Below, one piece after another: positions 1 through 13,035 of a DNA stretch of 64,000 nucleotides. A model generated the notes under the pieces. The model was not told where the DNA came from and did no database searches. It saw only the letters and a program-made list of their open reading frames with translations. Position 1 is the stretch's first letter; every line of letters starts with the position of its first letter. The position numbers were made by a program, and so were the translations under genes. Source of the DNA: Membranipora membranacea (Eukaryota; Bryozoa; Gymnolaemata; Cheilostomatida; Membraniporidae); assembly GCA_914767715.1 (NCBI GenBank), contig OU612075.1, forward strand, positions 20,274,001 to 20,338,000. The letters run 5' to 3'.

Positions 1-114
1 GTAGAGTAATCTACATATTTTCTAGGCGTGTCTGTTTAAAATTACGGATTTGAAAGCTGTATCACAAAATCGCATTGTGGTACTCTAAGTCTATCAACTA
101 CATCAAATGCATAC

Positions 115-3100
115 TCATAATGTGTTGGTTGCTTCTAAATTCCTTTCCCAATACCGAAAGAAACAGAGGTCTGACGTAGTCGGAATTCTGAGATTGGTCT
201 TGCAAGACGTGCAGGAGTCCTGAGATTCCTAAGACTTGCAGTTTTGGTGTAATTGGGGATCGGCCTGTATCACTTGCAAATTTATCGTCTGCTCTTTCAA
301 AAAAGTCAGTATCAATTAACAGGTTAATTACGAGTCTTACTTGATTTCATGTCATCCATTGTTGTTACCATAAACATGTACAATATGACTTCATGATTCA
401 AAAAATGATTACCTTGATGTCTGCAGCAAAATCTACTTTCTCCCCTCTCTGTTTTCTCTCCTCAGTGGCAGATAATTCCATATCTATCTCATCATTGTCA
501 GCATCGATAGCTGCCTGACTCCAGTCTATAGCATATCTTACTCTCTTCACTTCACTTCCAATGTCAATCAGCTCCTAGACAATAATTTATGCGGAAATAT
601 TTTACATGAAGGAGAGCGTAACTTCAAACTCAACAGTTTTGACTTTACTTATCATTTAAACTAACCTTACAATGAGTTTTTTTCTGATTGGTAGTCACAA
701 CTCACACCGTTTTAAACGTTCAAAGACTCCCTAAATACTAATGAGCAATCCTTTAAATAGATAAGCATCAAACACCTTTTTGTCATACGAAAATTGAAAA
801 TGATCCACATGGCAGCAAGCGCAATGGATCTAGTTCGGATGGTTCTCCCTTGCAAAGTTAGCGATTTGATGAATATTCTTCATTACACACTCTCACATAG
901 CGAATATATTGGCTCAGATCTGATTGGCTAATAGGTGGGAAAAGAGCTAATAGAAGGTCGCAGAATGTACCTAATAATATATAGTGAAAGTGTGAAACCA
1001 AAATACTTTCATACTTACACTATATCAGGAAAGTATCATCTGACCCGGCATTGTCTCTCCAACACATTGGCTACTCTTAACATTGAATCAATCAGAACAT
1101 ATAGTACATCTACTACACTCACATGTTCTATCTCCACTGTCACACCTCTCTTCCTAGGCGACGAGTTTCCAACATCTCCTCTACCAACATCCATACCCAT
1201 ACCAGAGTTAGTTTGTAGTCCGGCGGTAGAGTACAGCAGGCTACTATTCCTCAGTAGAGATGAACTACCTGTAGGTATACACCCTGATACGCGGGTAGAT
1301 GTAGATTGGGCTAGGTTAGGTCTCATCTGTGGATTAGCTAACATCGATGGTTTAGCTGTACCACTGAGAGATCCCAGAGCAGAGCAAGATGCCTGAAAAA
1401 TAAAATATATACAAATATTTATCATAAACAACTTATAAATATGCCTTTGGGTCTTACAGAGACAGTGTCACACTAGTTAAAGCGCTCAAACCCTGTCAGG
1501 AGAGCTGGTAGTAGCATTACATTATCTACCACTTTCCACAACAGCTTCAACTAGTGCCACACATCAATTCTTATTTAAAGCCGTTGGACAGGGGGACATG
1601 AGTCTGGGGGGCTCAGACTACATCGACCAGAATTATAATCCGTTTATCTGAGTCGGTTTATGACGCGGAAATTCGGCAAAAAATAGCTATGGGATACCTT
1701 AAGAGATGTTTTCTGCTACATATCATAGGTCCATGGCAAGTGATTCAAATTCAGTGATTTTTCCTGACAATTTACAAAATTTTCATTGCTTCACATCACT
1801 GACCAAATCAAGATGTTCTTTTGAGCAATCATAAAATTAGACAATCATTTGGTGGCGGTATGAGGACCAGTCGTAAACACCGAAACATACTGAAACAGCG
1901 TTGGATAGCTTGTAATGTCTACGGTCCTGATACAAAGCAATATCTGCAGGCCACCATGAACATCATAAACAAAATTGTCTATCAATTGAAATTATGATTT
2001 CACGAACAATTTTACAATTTTTAGTCAGACATTTACCGAGTGATACAAGGCTTTACGTTTGTTGCACCATCATTACTAATTAAACCCTGCAATGCCCTCT
2101 CAGTTATTTCACTGTATTTTCATCATGTTCAGAGATTCAATGCTAACCTAAGATCTAAATTGTAGGAATCAAATCAAGCTACATTATTGCTTAATGGTTT
2201 CATCATCAAAACTGACATGGACAATCATAAAATACATTGCGGAACAAATTGGGTAACTGTAAATTGCTGAACAGGCTACTATTTGTTTGATTCTTTACAT
2301 GATTGGCTAATTTTGCATAAGCATGGACAATTCTTTATATTCTTCTCATTAAATTATTTATTTTAAGTTTGCATTCACATTGGTTTCTTTCAATTTTATT
2401 CACAGCAAATTTTTCGGCATTACACGACTAGTGAATGGATGGAAATTAGCCCCCCCCCCCTATAAACAATGCTTGTTAAGACAGGGGGATGTTTCAATTA
2501 GAAACAGCCAAAAATCGCGATTTGATTGCTCACTCACTGCATGAGCGATACCTGCTAGGGGTCTCGCTTTAGAATCGCTCAGTCACTTGATTGAACTATA
2601 TACATTCTGAGTGAGCGATCTGGGAGCGATTTTGTCTAATTGAAAGACCAAGTGAGTGATAATAGACAGTTTTCTGAGCTCTGATTTAGGCCTCAATTCA
2701 GAGTTGTCCTCTCTCCAGTTTGGTACTTTAAACCCACTCCGCATAGGAAAAACGTGCTGAAAAGAGGGTTACCTTGAAAACCGCTTGTGTTAGAATAAAA
2801 ATGATTTTTGATTCAGAATCTGCAACATTGAAAACTCATATGGACATATTTTGGGAAATCATTTTAGTATTTGGATAGTCAATTATAGCATTTTCTGCCT
2901 GTTTTGCGGACAATTTCGCAGAATTTTCATGATTTTCGTCACTAAAAATTAAGATTTATCAACATTCAAGCCTCCAATGATTTGGAAACCCTGTCTCACA
3001 GGGTTTTCAACGGTGCAGACTCGGAATCAAAAACCATTTTTATCCTTTCATAAGCGGTTATCAAGATAACCCTCTTTCAGCAGGTTTTTCCTATGCAGCG

Positions 3101-4665
3101 TGGGTTAAAAGTACCAAACTGAAGAGAGGACAACTCCGAATTGAGGCATATATAAGAGCTCAGAAAACTGTCTATTTTGGGCGATGCGATAGTGATAACT
3201 TGCTTTAATAAAGGATCGCTCTTCCTAATTGAAAGACCCCCCTGGCTAGATGGAAGGTTGAGCTGTTGTGATGTTGTGATGTTTCTGGTATCCATGTTCC
3301 ATAACACCATCAGATTTTGTCATAATTGGCACATTGGTTGCTTCATTTGCTTGCCCTAAATTTGTTATATTAGGTGCCAACAGGAACTTTGTGACTCATC
3401 AAATCATTTGGTTAGGAGGAATGTGTTTGAGAAGTGATAGTCAGCCAGAGGAATGATAACAAATAATAATTTTAGTCTGAGAAATTCTGTTCAGCTGTTC
3501 AGTCCGTTCAGCAATTTACAGTTACCGGAACAAATTGAACCCTTATCAATGTAGAGAGCTAATCAGCTAGTCAGATAATAGCAGGTATCAAAATACTGAC
3601 TATGAGCAATGTCACCTGTATTAGTCTTGCCAAATGTCAATATAGAGCTGCTGCTCAGCAAAATTCACATTCATGAAAAATGTCATGCTAATAAGTTCAT
3701 TTGACCTACTCTTGAATCCAGATGGCATGAGGTCAGCGTTAGAGCAGAGGTCAGCTGGGTAAGAGGTTGGACATTCTTCTTGTCTTTAATTCCTGCCGCA
3801 GACCTCAGATTCGTTGGCAGTGATCCGGAATGGGCTAGTAGAGGATTGGTCTTCAAATCCTGGGCTTGCCTTTGCTCAATCCCAGCTGAAACCAAAATAT
3901 GAACCTGGTCATGACATTTTTTTCAAAGTTTACTAGTTGCTAAAGGATTTATCTTGAAAAACAGGATAAATAGCTATAGAACAATGAGATAAACTACCTG
4001 GAAAAATTCTATAAACAGGGATGAAATTTGTTAAGTAATTATAAAAGAGATCCAAAAGTTGCATAAGTCTAAGCTTCTACGCATCACTGTTACTTACTTG
4101 ATCCGGTAGATCTCAGGCTATCCCCACTCTTGGGATTACTGAGAAGTAGATTGTTGTTCAGAAGTTTAGAACCAACCACTGTTACTCCTTGTTTAGAACC
4201 ATCTGCCAGTTCACGACGTACAGGGAGGAGGGTAGAAGTCGTCTCTGACCTCAATGTTGTTGATCTAAGTCCAAGACTGGAGGAAGTTTGACTTCGCAAG
4301 TCATAACTGCCTCTCAAACCTGTAAGTTTTAAGTATGAAGGGTTGAGCCCCAGGCAGCTTATTTACTGTCAGTGAAATATAAAAATTCAATCAATCAAGG
4401 ATTATTGTGATTATTTATGATAGCACATCACACATGATCTCGAATATCAATTAGGCTTCCGATGAAAAATTTTACAAATATGCCTACATTTTCCAGAATT
4501 GGACCATGTATCTTCTGAGTAGCTGATGGATGCAAAATATTCATCTCGTAGAATTATTAATGTTTAGTCGGCTAAGTTTTTACCTGCTCCTGAGCTGAGG
4601 AGGCTGTTGTATGTCCCCACACCTCCGGTCAAGTTAGTGCTTCTCAGATCAGACCGCAGAGCCAT
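115..4665 (-). CDS. Unrecognised multi-exon protein, Ser/Leu/Arg-rich N-terminus
   Basis: I do not recognise this protein. Five exons join in frame with consensus splice sites: 4665-4584, 4319-4098, 3885-3710, 1392-1123 and 574-413. The start MALRSDLRSTNLTGG is the first ATG of the first exon. The first four exons encode low-complexity Ser/Leu/Arg/Asn sequence with repeated LRS and SLL motifs, probably disordered. The fifth is more ordered and charged (KRVRYAIDWSQ, then an acidic stretch EIDMELSATEERKQ). A possible last exon at 228-115 follows an AG, keeps phase and reaches a stop after 37 codons, but it is weakly supported and the gene may instead run off the left edge. The 2.3-kb intron 1393-3709 holds a long inverted-repeat element. 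No signal peptide or membrane segment is visible. Confidence 0.6.
1478..1540. repeat. Half-copy of the 'AGCTGGTAGTAGCATT' foldback family
   Basis: The stretch from AAGCGCTCAAACCCTGTCAG through AGCTGGTAGTAGCATTACAT to CCACTTTCC matches one arm of the foldback element at 37284-37441, and less fully the one at 41496-41563. Only one arm is evident here. Confidence 0.5.
2481..3243. mobile_element. Foldback/MITE-like element with long inverted arms
   Basis: The ends are inverted copies: CAGGGGGATGTTTCAATTAG on the left, and CTAATTGAAAGACCCCCCTGG reads into the right edge. Internal blocks are also mirrored. Bases about 2640-2860 (including ACAGTTTTCTGAGCTC and AACCGCTT) reappear reverse-complemented at about 2985-3180. 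The arms are diverged, so the element is old. I see no coding capacity. It sits in an intron of the unrecognised minus-strand gene. Confidence 0.7.
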
Positions 4666-7497
4666 TGTGAGAGATTTTGGTTTTTAGTTTCTCAATTGTG
4701 ATGAACCAGCAAAGGGAGGTGAAACAAATATAGAATATATACTTTCGGTGATTGTGAGATGGCGCTATTTACTGCCAGGGGATCATTGTCGCAGGAGTTG
4801 TCAGAAAAGTCCTACTGGGGAGTTTTCAAAGTTGACTGCTCAAGCCGCCAGCACAATTTGGTTTATTTACCGCCTACAACAAAAGTTTATCAATAAGGGA
4901 AATCTGTACTTGGCTTTTATTTGCGCCGGGGATTAACCGCCAGAAACAAAATATTTGAATTATCAGCCCATTGTTGAGGGGGAATGCCAGTCCTTGTCCA
5001 TGTAATAGGGATATTATTTGTACAAGACATTTAGCACATAAGGTATGTTATTGAATTGAATAATATTGATTGATGCCTCGGCCTCCTATATGAGCAGCTG
5101 AGCTAACTGTACAAGGATAGAACAGTGATAGTGCAGTATTCAAATGGTTACCCTCAGCATTATTGTGAAGGACTAGAGAGAGGCGTAGCAGTACAGAAGT
5201 AAACTAAACTTCAGTCAGATCTCAAAACTGCCGAAGCTGAAGCTCCGTCAAATGCAGAGGTTAGGGCATATGTATGGTCCACTAGGGTATACCATTATCG
5301 GTTGTGTCTAAAGGAATGTGCTTGCAAACTCAAAAAGTATACGTGGTAAGAAGTCGGGAGTATAAACCATCAGTGGTATAACATTGAAGACTACATACAA
5401 TATACTGCCAGCCAAACACTAGACCTAGCCAATGTGTTGATTGGCCAAAACATTGAGTTCTGCTGCACCTGAAGAAATGAGCGCTCTGTGGTCAACTACC
5501 ACACTGTGACAGTTTTATAAACAAGTGCAGCTTCATCAGTACTGCCCAGTTGCCATGAAGATATATTTAAGGTTCTCAACCCGATACACGTCATCCTTAA
5601 TGCTGAGATGCCTAACAACATATACCAGCAATGGATGGCCACAATAATGTACGACCTATGGTACCCACCAAAATGAGTATTAGGACGTGAGTGTTGTAGG
5701 ACCAGCCAAACTTTTTGAGGTGTTTCGTAGTGTTGTGTTGGTTGGATTAGGGCTTTACCATTCTACAAGTTAAGGCCTCTAGACTACACCAATCAAAAGT
5801 CTTGCCATTTCCTGGCCAAACCCTTTGAAAGCGCCATTCTGTAGTGCCTATTCAGAACGTTTGGTGCAATGGCGGAATAACCTATTTCGCCATTATTGGA
5901 CTTCCAGCAGACTTCTCAGATCTGGCCCTGAACCCCTCCCAATGCACATTTACTGCTTACCAGATGATACAAGTAGGCAACCATAGACCCCTTCCATTCT
6001 CCCTGCATAGACACACCCATAGAATGATAACAACAACATTATTATGAAGTCTATGGCAAGTTCTCAAAGCAATGAATGAAAAAATTTGTTCACTTCATTG
6101 CTACAAGTAGGCTACATTGCAGTAGCACAGGTACCCACGTGAAAATTCAGCAGTTGGACACTAAACCATTGGACTTGCAAAAACTACAATGGGTCTGTGT
6201 GTTTGTGAAGTAGGTGTGACCAAGGAGAGTGATGACTGTCTTACTGAGCCCTTTGAACTGTCTTGGTGTGATGGACTTCTTCTCTCTCTACTGGGCCATT
6301 TCCTCTCCACTGCAGCTTGTGCAGTTCCATGAAGACTTGCACAAGTTGCAGTGGAGTGGGCCTACACCAAGGGCATAGTTTGCCCAACAGTTTGCCCCAT
6401 ATTGGCATACCCTTGCCTAGCCTGTCTTAACAAGCTTGTGAAAGACAGACTAACCCTTGCCTACACTTTACTTCAGTCAATGAACTCCCTCTTCGAAGAG
6501 GGAGTTCATTGCTTCAATCAATAGCAAGGAAATAAATGGTAGGCATAATATTTAATAAAAAAATCCAGACCAATCCATACAACCATATCTTACAAGAAGA
6601 CTCAAAATTGAAAAGACAAATAACTATATCAACCCCTGCTGACTGACTGAATGAACTGACAACTTGCTCAATGCTTAGCTGGTGTGGTGCAATATCTACT
6701 TACTTATTCAGTGATCAAACTATTTACATTGGATTTCTTATAATGATAGCCTCAGTCTATCCTTATATAGCTTTTTTACGATAAGGACTCTTCCTACCCT
6801 TCCAAACAAAAGCTGATTAGCAACATAAGTCAATTATATTCACTTCTGGTTTTAAAGAATACTGGTTACTAGCCAATCAGAGCAGCTGTAAGATCGATCA
6901 CGTGATACACCGATGGTGTTGATATGCTCCATATTAATCATCACACACCGTCATTGAAGTCTATTGACGCCATCAAATTTTCGGAGTTATCTCCCCCAAA
7001 TTCTTTTTACACACTATTTTGAAGAACTTCTTGAATACAATACTGATAGCCTTGTAAATTGGAAGGGAGATGTAATTGAGCATGGAGATTCCAATTCGGA
7101 TCGGATTTTCACTTTGAAACTTGCAGTAGATTCAGTTGCTTGTTGTGTTCAATTTGATGCTCATTTTATTTAGTGCTAGATATCATCAAATTGTTCTGTT
7201 GCAGCTGAATGACTGTCGAGATGCTGATGTTCAATATGAGATGGAGCAAAATAACGCAGCATGCAAATCAATATTGTGTCTGAAAATCCTCATGAATGGC
7301 ATTTTGACAAAAATCAAATTTGAGAGAAATAAAGGGGACAGCGATGCTGAATTGCATAATTTCACTGTTTCTAGATTTATATGAGATGTTGCAAATTCTC
7401 TCTTGGTCTAAACTTAGGACTTTTATCAGTGCAATCTTCAGCTGGTAGCTTAGTGGGTCGATCAGAGCCACATGCTGTGCTTACCCGAATAAGCAGA
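4666..7497. other. Intergenic region, no supported gene
   Basis: This lies between the start of the first minus-strand gene (4665) and the 3' end of the CARF-domain gene (7498). I found no spliced or conserved reading frame. It contains a 32-bp perfect palindrome at 6480-6511 and otherwise unremarkable AT-rich sequence. A TTTATT at 7165-7170 (AATAAA on the minus strand) could be the poly(A) signal of the CARF-domain gene. Confidence 0.6.
6480..6511. repeat. 32-bp perfect palindrome
   Basis: The left arm AATGAACTCCCTCTTC is followed at once by its reverse complement, leaving no loop. Related AATGAACTCCTTC-type words occur near 13967, 32987 and (inverted) 44927, so this may be the core of a short foldback repeat family. 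Confidence 0.6.
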
Positions 7498-10400
7498 CTA
7501 GTTATTCTTCACTGCGGAGCTTGGCGTATGGGGCATTCTTGGCTCTCCGGTATCCGAATAGTCAGGAGTTCGGGATATTTCTGGCTCATACAATATCCTT
7601 GTAGATTGTCTAAGTTGCGGTGTATTCACCAATGTCACAACAAGTTCGTCACCTGAGCTTTTATCGATAGCAAATATTGCAGACTTCACTGGACGTGTAC
7701 TTTTGGTGAGAGACTTGCCACTTATAGTCTGGTTATTAGGAGTTATGTCACATGACTTGGTGTCTTCTTTTACATGATTTAATTTGGCTGACGATTTAGG
7801 ACTGCGTACTAACAAGCCTTTAGTAGGTATATAACATTCAGGAGGCTTGAAAGGATTTATAGGCATCGAGTCCAGTGGGTCCTCCGTCTCATCAGAACTA
7901 GAGTCAATACTGCTCTGTTTTAGATCCTCTAATCTAGCCTGAGTTCTGAGTCTTTCAGCTTTTTGTTTTCCAGCTGCTTCTTGGGCCTTTCTCTCTTGTG
8001 ATTTTGATGATGGTTTGAGTGGCGTTGTTAGCACATAACTTCCCTCATTAGATTTCAGCAAAGATTGTGTTTCCGGTTGTCTTCTCTGAAGCATAATTGT
8101 GCCATCCAGGAACTCTTTAAATATTATATCTCCCTCAACCACATTGACAGACTTACTACTGACACTTCTGTCTAAGACTTTAGTCGGTGTATAACATTGA
8201 GTAGGGTTGAAAGGATTTGCAGGCATAGAGTCCAGCGGCTCCTCCGGCTTCTCCGTCTCATCAGAACTAGAGCCAATACTGCACTGTTTTATTTCCTCTA
8301 ATCTAGCCTGAGTTCTGAGTTGTTCAGCTTTTTGTTTTTCAGCTACATCTCGTGCCTTTCTCTCTCGCGCTTTCTTCCATCTCTCTCTCCTAACAGTATT
8401 CCTATGAGGCAGGGGTATGTAGTCAGGGTTAGCTCTCAGGTTATTCAACTTTGAACGCAGCAGACTGGGCTTTCGCGAAACTCTATCTCTTTTACCTTTC
8501 TAAAATATAAAAAATGGCCGACATGTGTTCTGGTCACAGGTAGTACGGTTGTATACAGTATATACTATACCCTCACAGCAATGACTAAATAAAAACAGAA
8601 TCGAAATAAAACCAAAGTCCTAATCACAAAGCATCATTTGTGATGATTGCAGATTGTAGTAAAATAACCATTGACTGTCGTAAGTTATATGTGCCCAAAT
8701 CACCAGAAGGAGAACTGTAACAGGAAGTAGTGATGCAGCTAGCGATGCAGCTAGGTTATATCCAAGAACAACCATGGAGGTTGTTTGACAAAAGAAACCA
8801 TAATTGCTATGCTTTTCCACCAATTTGCTACATGCAAAATTAATATAATGTTGATTTCAATAGTAAGTCGTACAGACCCTCATATTGGCTGCGTATGCAG
8901 ATCGTATCACTCTTGGAGGTTTGTATCTCTTGGGTTCATCTCTGTAGAGTTCAGTGAGATGTTCCTTAGGAATCATAGTCTTAGCCATCATTATTATGTT
9001 TACTAATGCAGCAGATAACTTGTTCATATTCTCGCAGTCGCTTATAATATTACTGATCTTGTTTAGTCTGTCCATAAGCGACTGAAGCCTCAAGCGTGGG
9101 CCGAGGCTACATGGATTTTTAGTAGCTGCGTTGTGCTGACTCCAACTCATTGTTTCAGTATGAAGTAGTGTTGCTGGCTTTAAGTCATGTACAGGACATC
9201 CCTGTTTATCAGAGGAGAAAGGAAATATATAAAACAACAGCTGACATGCGAGCGTAGGAAAGAATGGTTGTCTCAGACAGAATATCACTATGTTCCGCTA
9301 ACCTTGCAATATCGCAATAATAAAAATCAAGAGTTAACATACAAAAAAAGGACAGGTATTGCAAGGGTTGATTTGTGTTCAGGCTGGTTTATGAAAATAA
9401 ACTGTGATTTATTGATTTAACACACGAACACAAGTATACATTATATATACATACATGTATATCTAAGTACCTGACTAGACAAGCTCTTTGGTTGTTGAGG
9501 ACATTGTTCAGTTTCAGAGAAGACCATATTCTGACTATCATCTAGAGTATAATGGTAGGTGAATGTTGAGGTATTCTCAGACTGTTCAGCACCAGTCTGG
9601 TCCGCAGCAGTCTGATCCATTAATGTCTCTCCCTGAGCGATAACCTTTTCCTGCTCGACGGCTTCCAACAAAGGCTGGAGGGCTGCATCCATCTCACTAA
9701 GAAAATCACGACTAGTCATCATAATAGAGGCTCTGCAGATTTGACCCACCCTAGTGGAATGCTTGTAACTACACTCTCATGGAACAACTGGGGAGTAGTA
9801 CCAACAGGGAGCCAAGATTGATCAAATTATCTTGCACTTGGAGTTGTTCCACCTCAAGTCACCAATAGCGACTCACCAGAAATATTGCAGTTGCGTGTAA
9901 AATTGAATCCAATATATTTGACATAATGAGCATTTCTTGTGCGGACAACATCGAGTTGATGCAACAACAATAACAAACCTGATATTAGTAGTTTGGTTGA
10001 GGGTGCCGTCTTTCTTGATCCTCTTGAATTTTGTTGTTGAATGGTTTCTGATAGTGTGTATTGATGGGTAGAATCTACTATTAGATATATGAGGGGCTGG
10101 TCTGTCACTGAATAGTACATTCTCTACGTAGTGTCGTAGGTTGTCTTTGATGATATCAAGGTCAGAAATTCCTGTGTAAAAGAAATCAGGTAATGACTGC
10201 CGGCGATCATTGCACTCACGAAAGACTAATGTGAACAAGATCAAATTTAGATTTTGGTCTTCTCATTTTTGCTTATTACTTATCAATCATTCATCATCAT
10301 CCAACCTCATTCATTCCACAAAATTAATATATGATTTGTGAAAATTCCCTGCTGCTTTTTTGGGCTTAAAATGACTGAAAATCTTCTATAGAGCACATGC

Positions 10401-12890
10401 GAGCTAAGATGAGTCAATTGTTGGGTAATTGCAGATGACTTATGAAATATCCAACTCCTTTTACTCCTAACACTGAACCTAGTACAAGAGAAGCAAACTG
10501 AAACTGTACCCACCTGATTCTACTAATTCATATATCCTTTCTCTCAAAGTCTTATCAAGCCACATTATAGGACCTGCTGCCTAAAAATATAACACATAGA
10601 AACTTTTCTCAAACCGCAACTATAAATGGTAAAATTTTTGAATTAGATTCAGAGTTGTTTGCCTACTCTCAAAGTGGGAGTAACTCTGAAATGTAGTGAT
10701 TTGCCGTAGCTTGCCAATGGGACGTGATTCAGGTACTGGACAAACACAACACATTCATTTAGGTAAAATTCACCAAACTCAGTTCATACAATATAAATGT
10801 ACAGTGCTATGTTATGCGAACACTAAGCTCTAAAACACCGGTACCGCAGCCCATCATGAGAGTTTCCCATTATGATTTTTGGTAATTTTAATCTTGTTTC
10901 ATCTGGTATTATTTTCGTAATTGTGAGTTTTGCTATGTTGGTTGAGTTCTAAACCAGACAGGGCATATGTAATTTATTTACCATTTTAACAAGTAATTGT
11001 TTTAGTGAACTATGTCATATCAACTGTGTGTGGATGGCAGGACGATCTGAAAAAGTTATCACTAACTATAACATTTAATATGTGGTCCAGATCCGGTACG
11101 CTCAAGGAAGCCTCACCTCTCCTATAATATGACGGTGAGAGTTAAGAGGAGTCATACTGAGGTGGAACTCACGCTGCCACACAAGAGGCATATTAGCTGC
11201 CTGACCAGCATGCTGCCGCTTCAGCTCTTTCCTTACATCTTTGGTAAGCTTCTTATGAGCAGAACTGGTATAACCTAAGTCTATATACTCCGGAGCAAGC
11301 TGAAATACATGAGGGAATTCGAGATAACCTAATATTGAAAAGGAGGGAATTTATGGTTACAGTCTGTCATTCATGATAAGTCATATCCTGAGTGCAACAT
11401 TCTTAAAAAGGCCAGGTTTGTGTTGTTTACAAGTAGTAAAATCTGTATATATATATATATATATATGGTGAGCAACTCTTGGGATGTTTATTGCAGACTT
11501 ACTTGAGGAGATATAAGCGTGAATATTTCAGTAACCTCAGCCCTCGCTTCACATCCTATTTTCTTTGACCCCATTCTGCGACCTCCATGTGATGACTAAA
11601 ATAGGATGTATCAGACAAATACAATCAAACAGCTCTATTTGAAACGATAGACCAGGCAGAGGGCTGTATACTCCGGGGATGTGTTGGGAGGTGACGCTCT
11701 ATTCATTTGCATAGGCACCATTTTAAATTTCAATTGCAATCATGAGAAGTTATATGAAACACATAGAGGCTTTGAAATTCACTAAACAAAGAAAGACTAA
11801 AATAAAAATCAAGAAAATCAGACCACTAGTATCCCAGGCGAGGTATGTCCTTAAATGCTGCACATTGATAACAAATGGTTGCAAAGAAGAGCTACTAAAG
11901 AACCCTCACTAGTGCTACAGTTCAGTTCAAATACTTAGTAACTGGATTTTAACACTATTGTCTAACGGCGCTGTAGATAACCACACATTTTAGATGGAAG
12001 TTATATAAGCTGCCTAGAGTCATCAATTTGTCTTAAAGCAAAGGATAGGAGTGCGCATAAATTTCTTTTTTTTTTATAGACATACCAATCAAACTGAATC
12101 TAAAAGGTTCACTAATGAATGAAGCAATATCTTCAAGCTCTGCAAGCCGAGAAAGTTCAGATTGCTTTACCTACTGGTATACTATACCTCGGTCTTCAGT
12201 CTTGCTCCATGGCGGTCTGGACCAAACTGGCATTGAAAATCCTTGATTGCCACTTTGATGTATGGTTTCCCGCTGTACCTTATTCTTGTTGATTCATTTC
12301 CCCACATAAGTTTCGGGAATTTTTGTTTGTCATCACTAGATGACCAGGGCACTGCAAAAGAAACCATCGGTATAAACAAGAAGTAGTATGATAGTAGTCT
12401 GGAGCATTATTGCGAATGAACATAACCAATTTACGGTTGTTGAAGTTTTACTTCTCTTTATAAGCCTGATGATAATTGATAATTTCATTGAGAGTATACA
12501 AACCTAAAATGCACTTAGTATGAGGGCTCATTGGCCCAAGTAGACTTTGTTACTTTCAATGAGATGATGAGCATGAGCATGATGAGACAAACTTTCTGGA
12601 AGTAAGGAGAATCCGCCAAGGCTTAATTTAGGACAAGTACAACTGTATCATACCATCTGGTTAGGCTGCTTACTGTGTTCAGAGTTGAAGAGACCAGTAC
12701 TCTTCCGCACGATAAGTCGCACCGTGTGCTCGACCTCATAGTCAAACAAGAATTTTGCTATTTCATCATAACTCAAGCTCACAACGTTAACAGATTCTGT
12801 CTTAGGATCTGCTCCCGAAAGGCTTTTCACATCTTCATTTACAGTATCTGCCAATGCATAAGTATATGGCTCCCTTTTCAACTCTGCCAT
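7498..12890 (-). CDS. CARF-domain protein (calcium-responsive transcription factor-like)
   Basis: Nine coding exons join in frame to 840 aa: 12890-12674, 12351-12188, 11595-11503, 11299-11117, 10580-10514, 10171-9979, 9750-9471, 9201-8878 and 8499-7498. Residues about 40-310 resemble the CARF/ALS2CR8 DNA-binding domain. Visible elements are the FxFDYEVEHTVRLIV segment, PYIKVAIKDFQCQFGPDRHG, the basic GRRMGSKKIGCEA block, and SNSRFYPSIHTIRNH. CARF proteins are transcription factors, so a nuclear DNA-binding role is inferred. The middle (400-507) is helical. The last exon (508-840) is basic and holds a duplicated block, about 554-624 and 676-744, each with KQKAExLRTQARLExxKQ, an SSSDETE acidic patch and PLDSMPxNPF. 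I chose the ATG at 12890 because an AG acceptor lies just upstream, suggesting a 5' UTR intron; an in-frame start near 13035 would need another splice. No transposase domain follows, unlike the neighbouring element at 15-22 kb. Confidence 0.8.
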
Positions 12891-13035
12891 CGTTACTACA
12901 CCAGCTCCACTCTGAAATAGAGTACATAATTCCTCTCATCTCAACATTCTTCAGAACAGGCACCAGCTCTGACAATGACACGATATCAGCATAACCAGAA
13001 TCATTAATTATTGAAAATGAATCAAAATCTGACAT

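Noticed and set aside
7381-7656. Plus-strand open frame overlapping the CARF gene's last exon
   Set aside because: It is antisense to a supported exon and has no motifs. A tRNA-like A box nearby (TAGCTTAGTGGG) lacks a B box.
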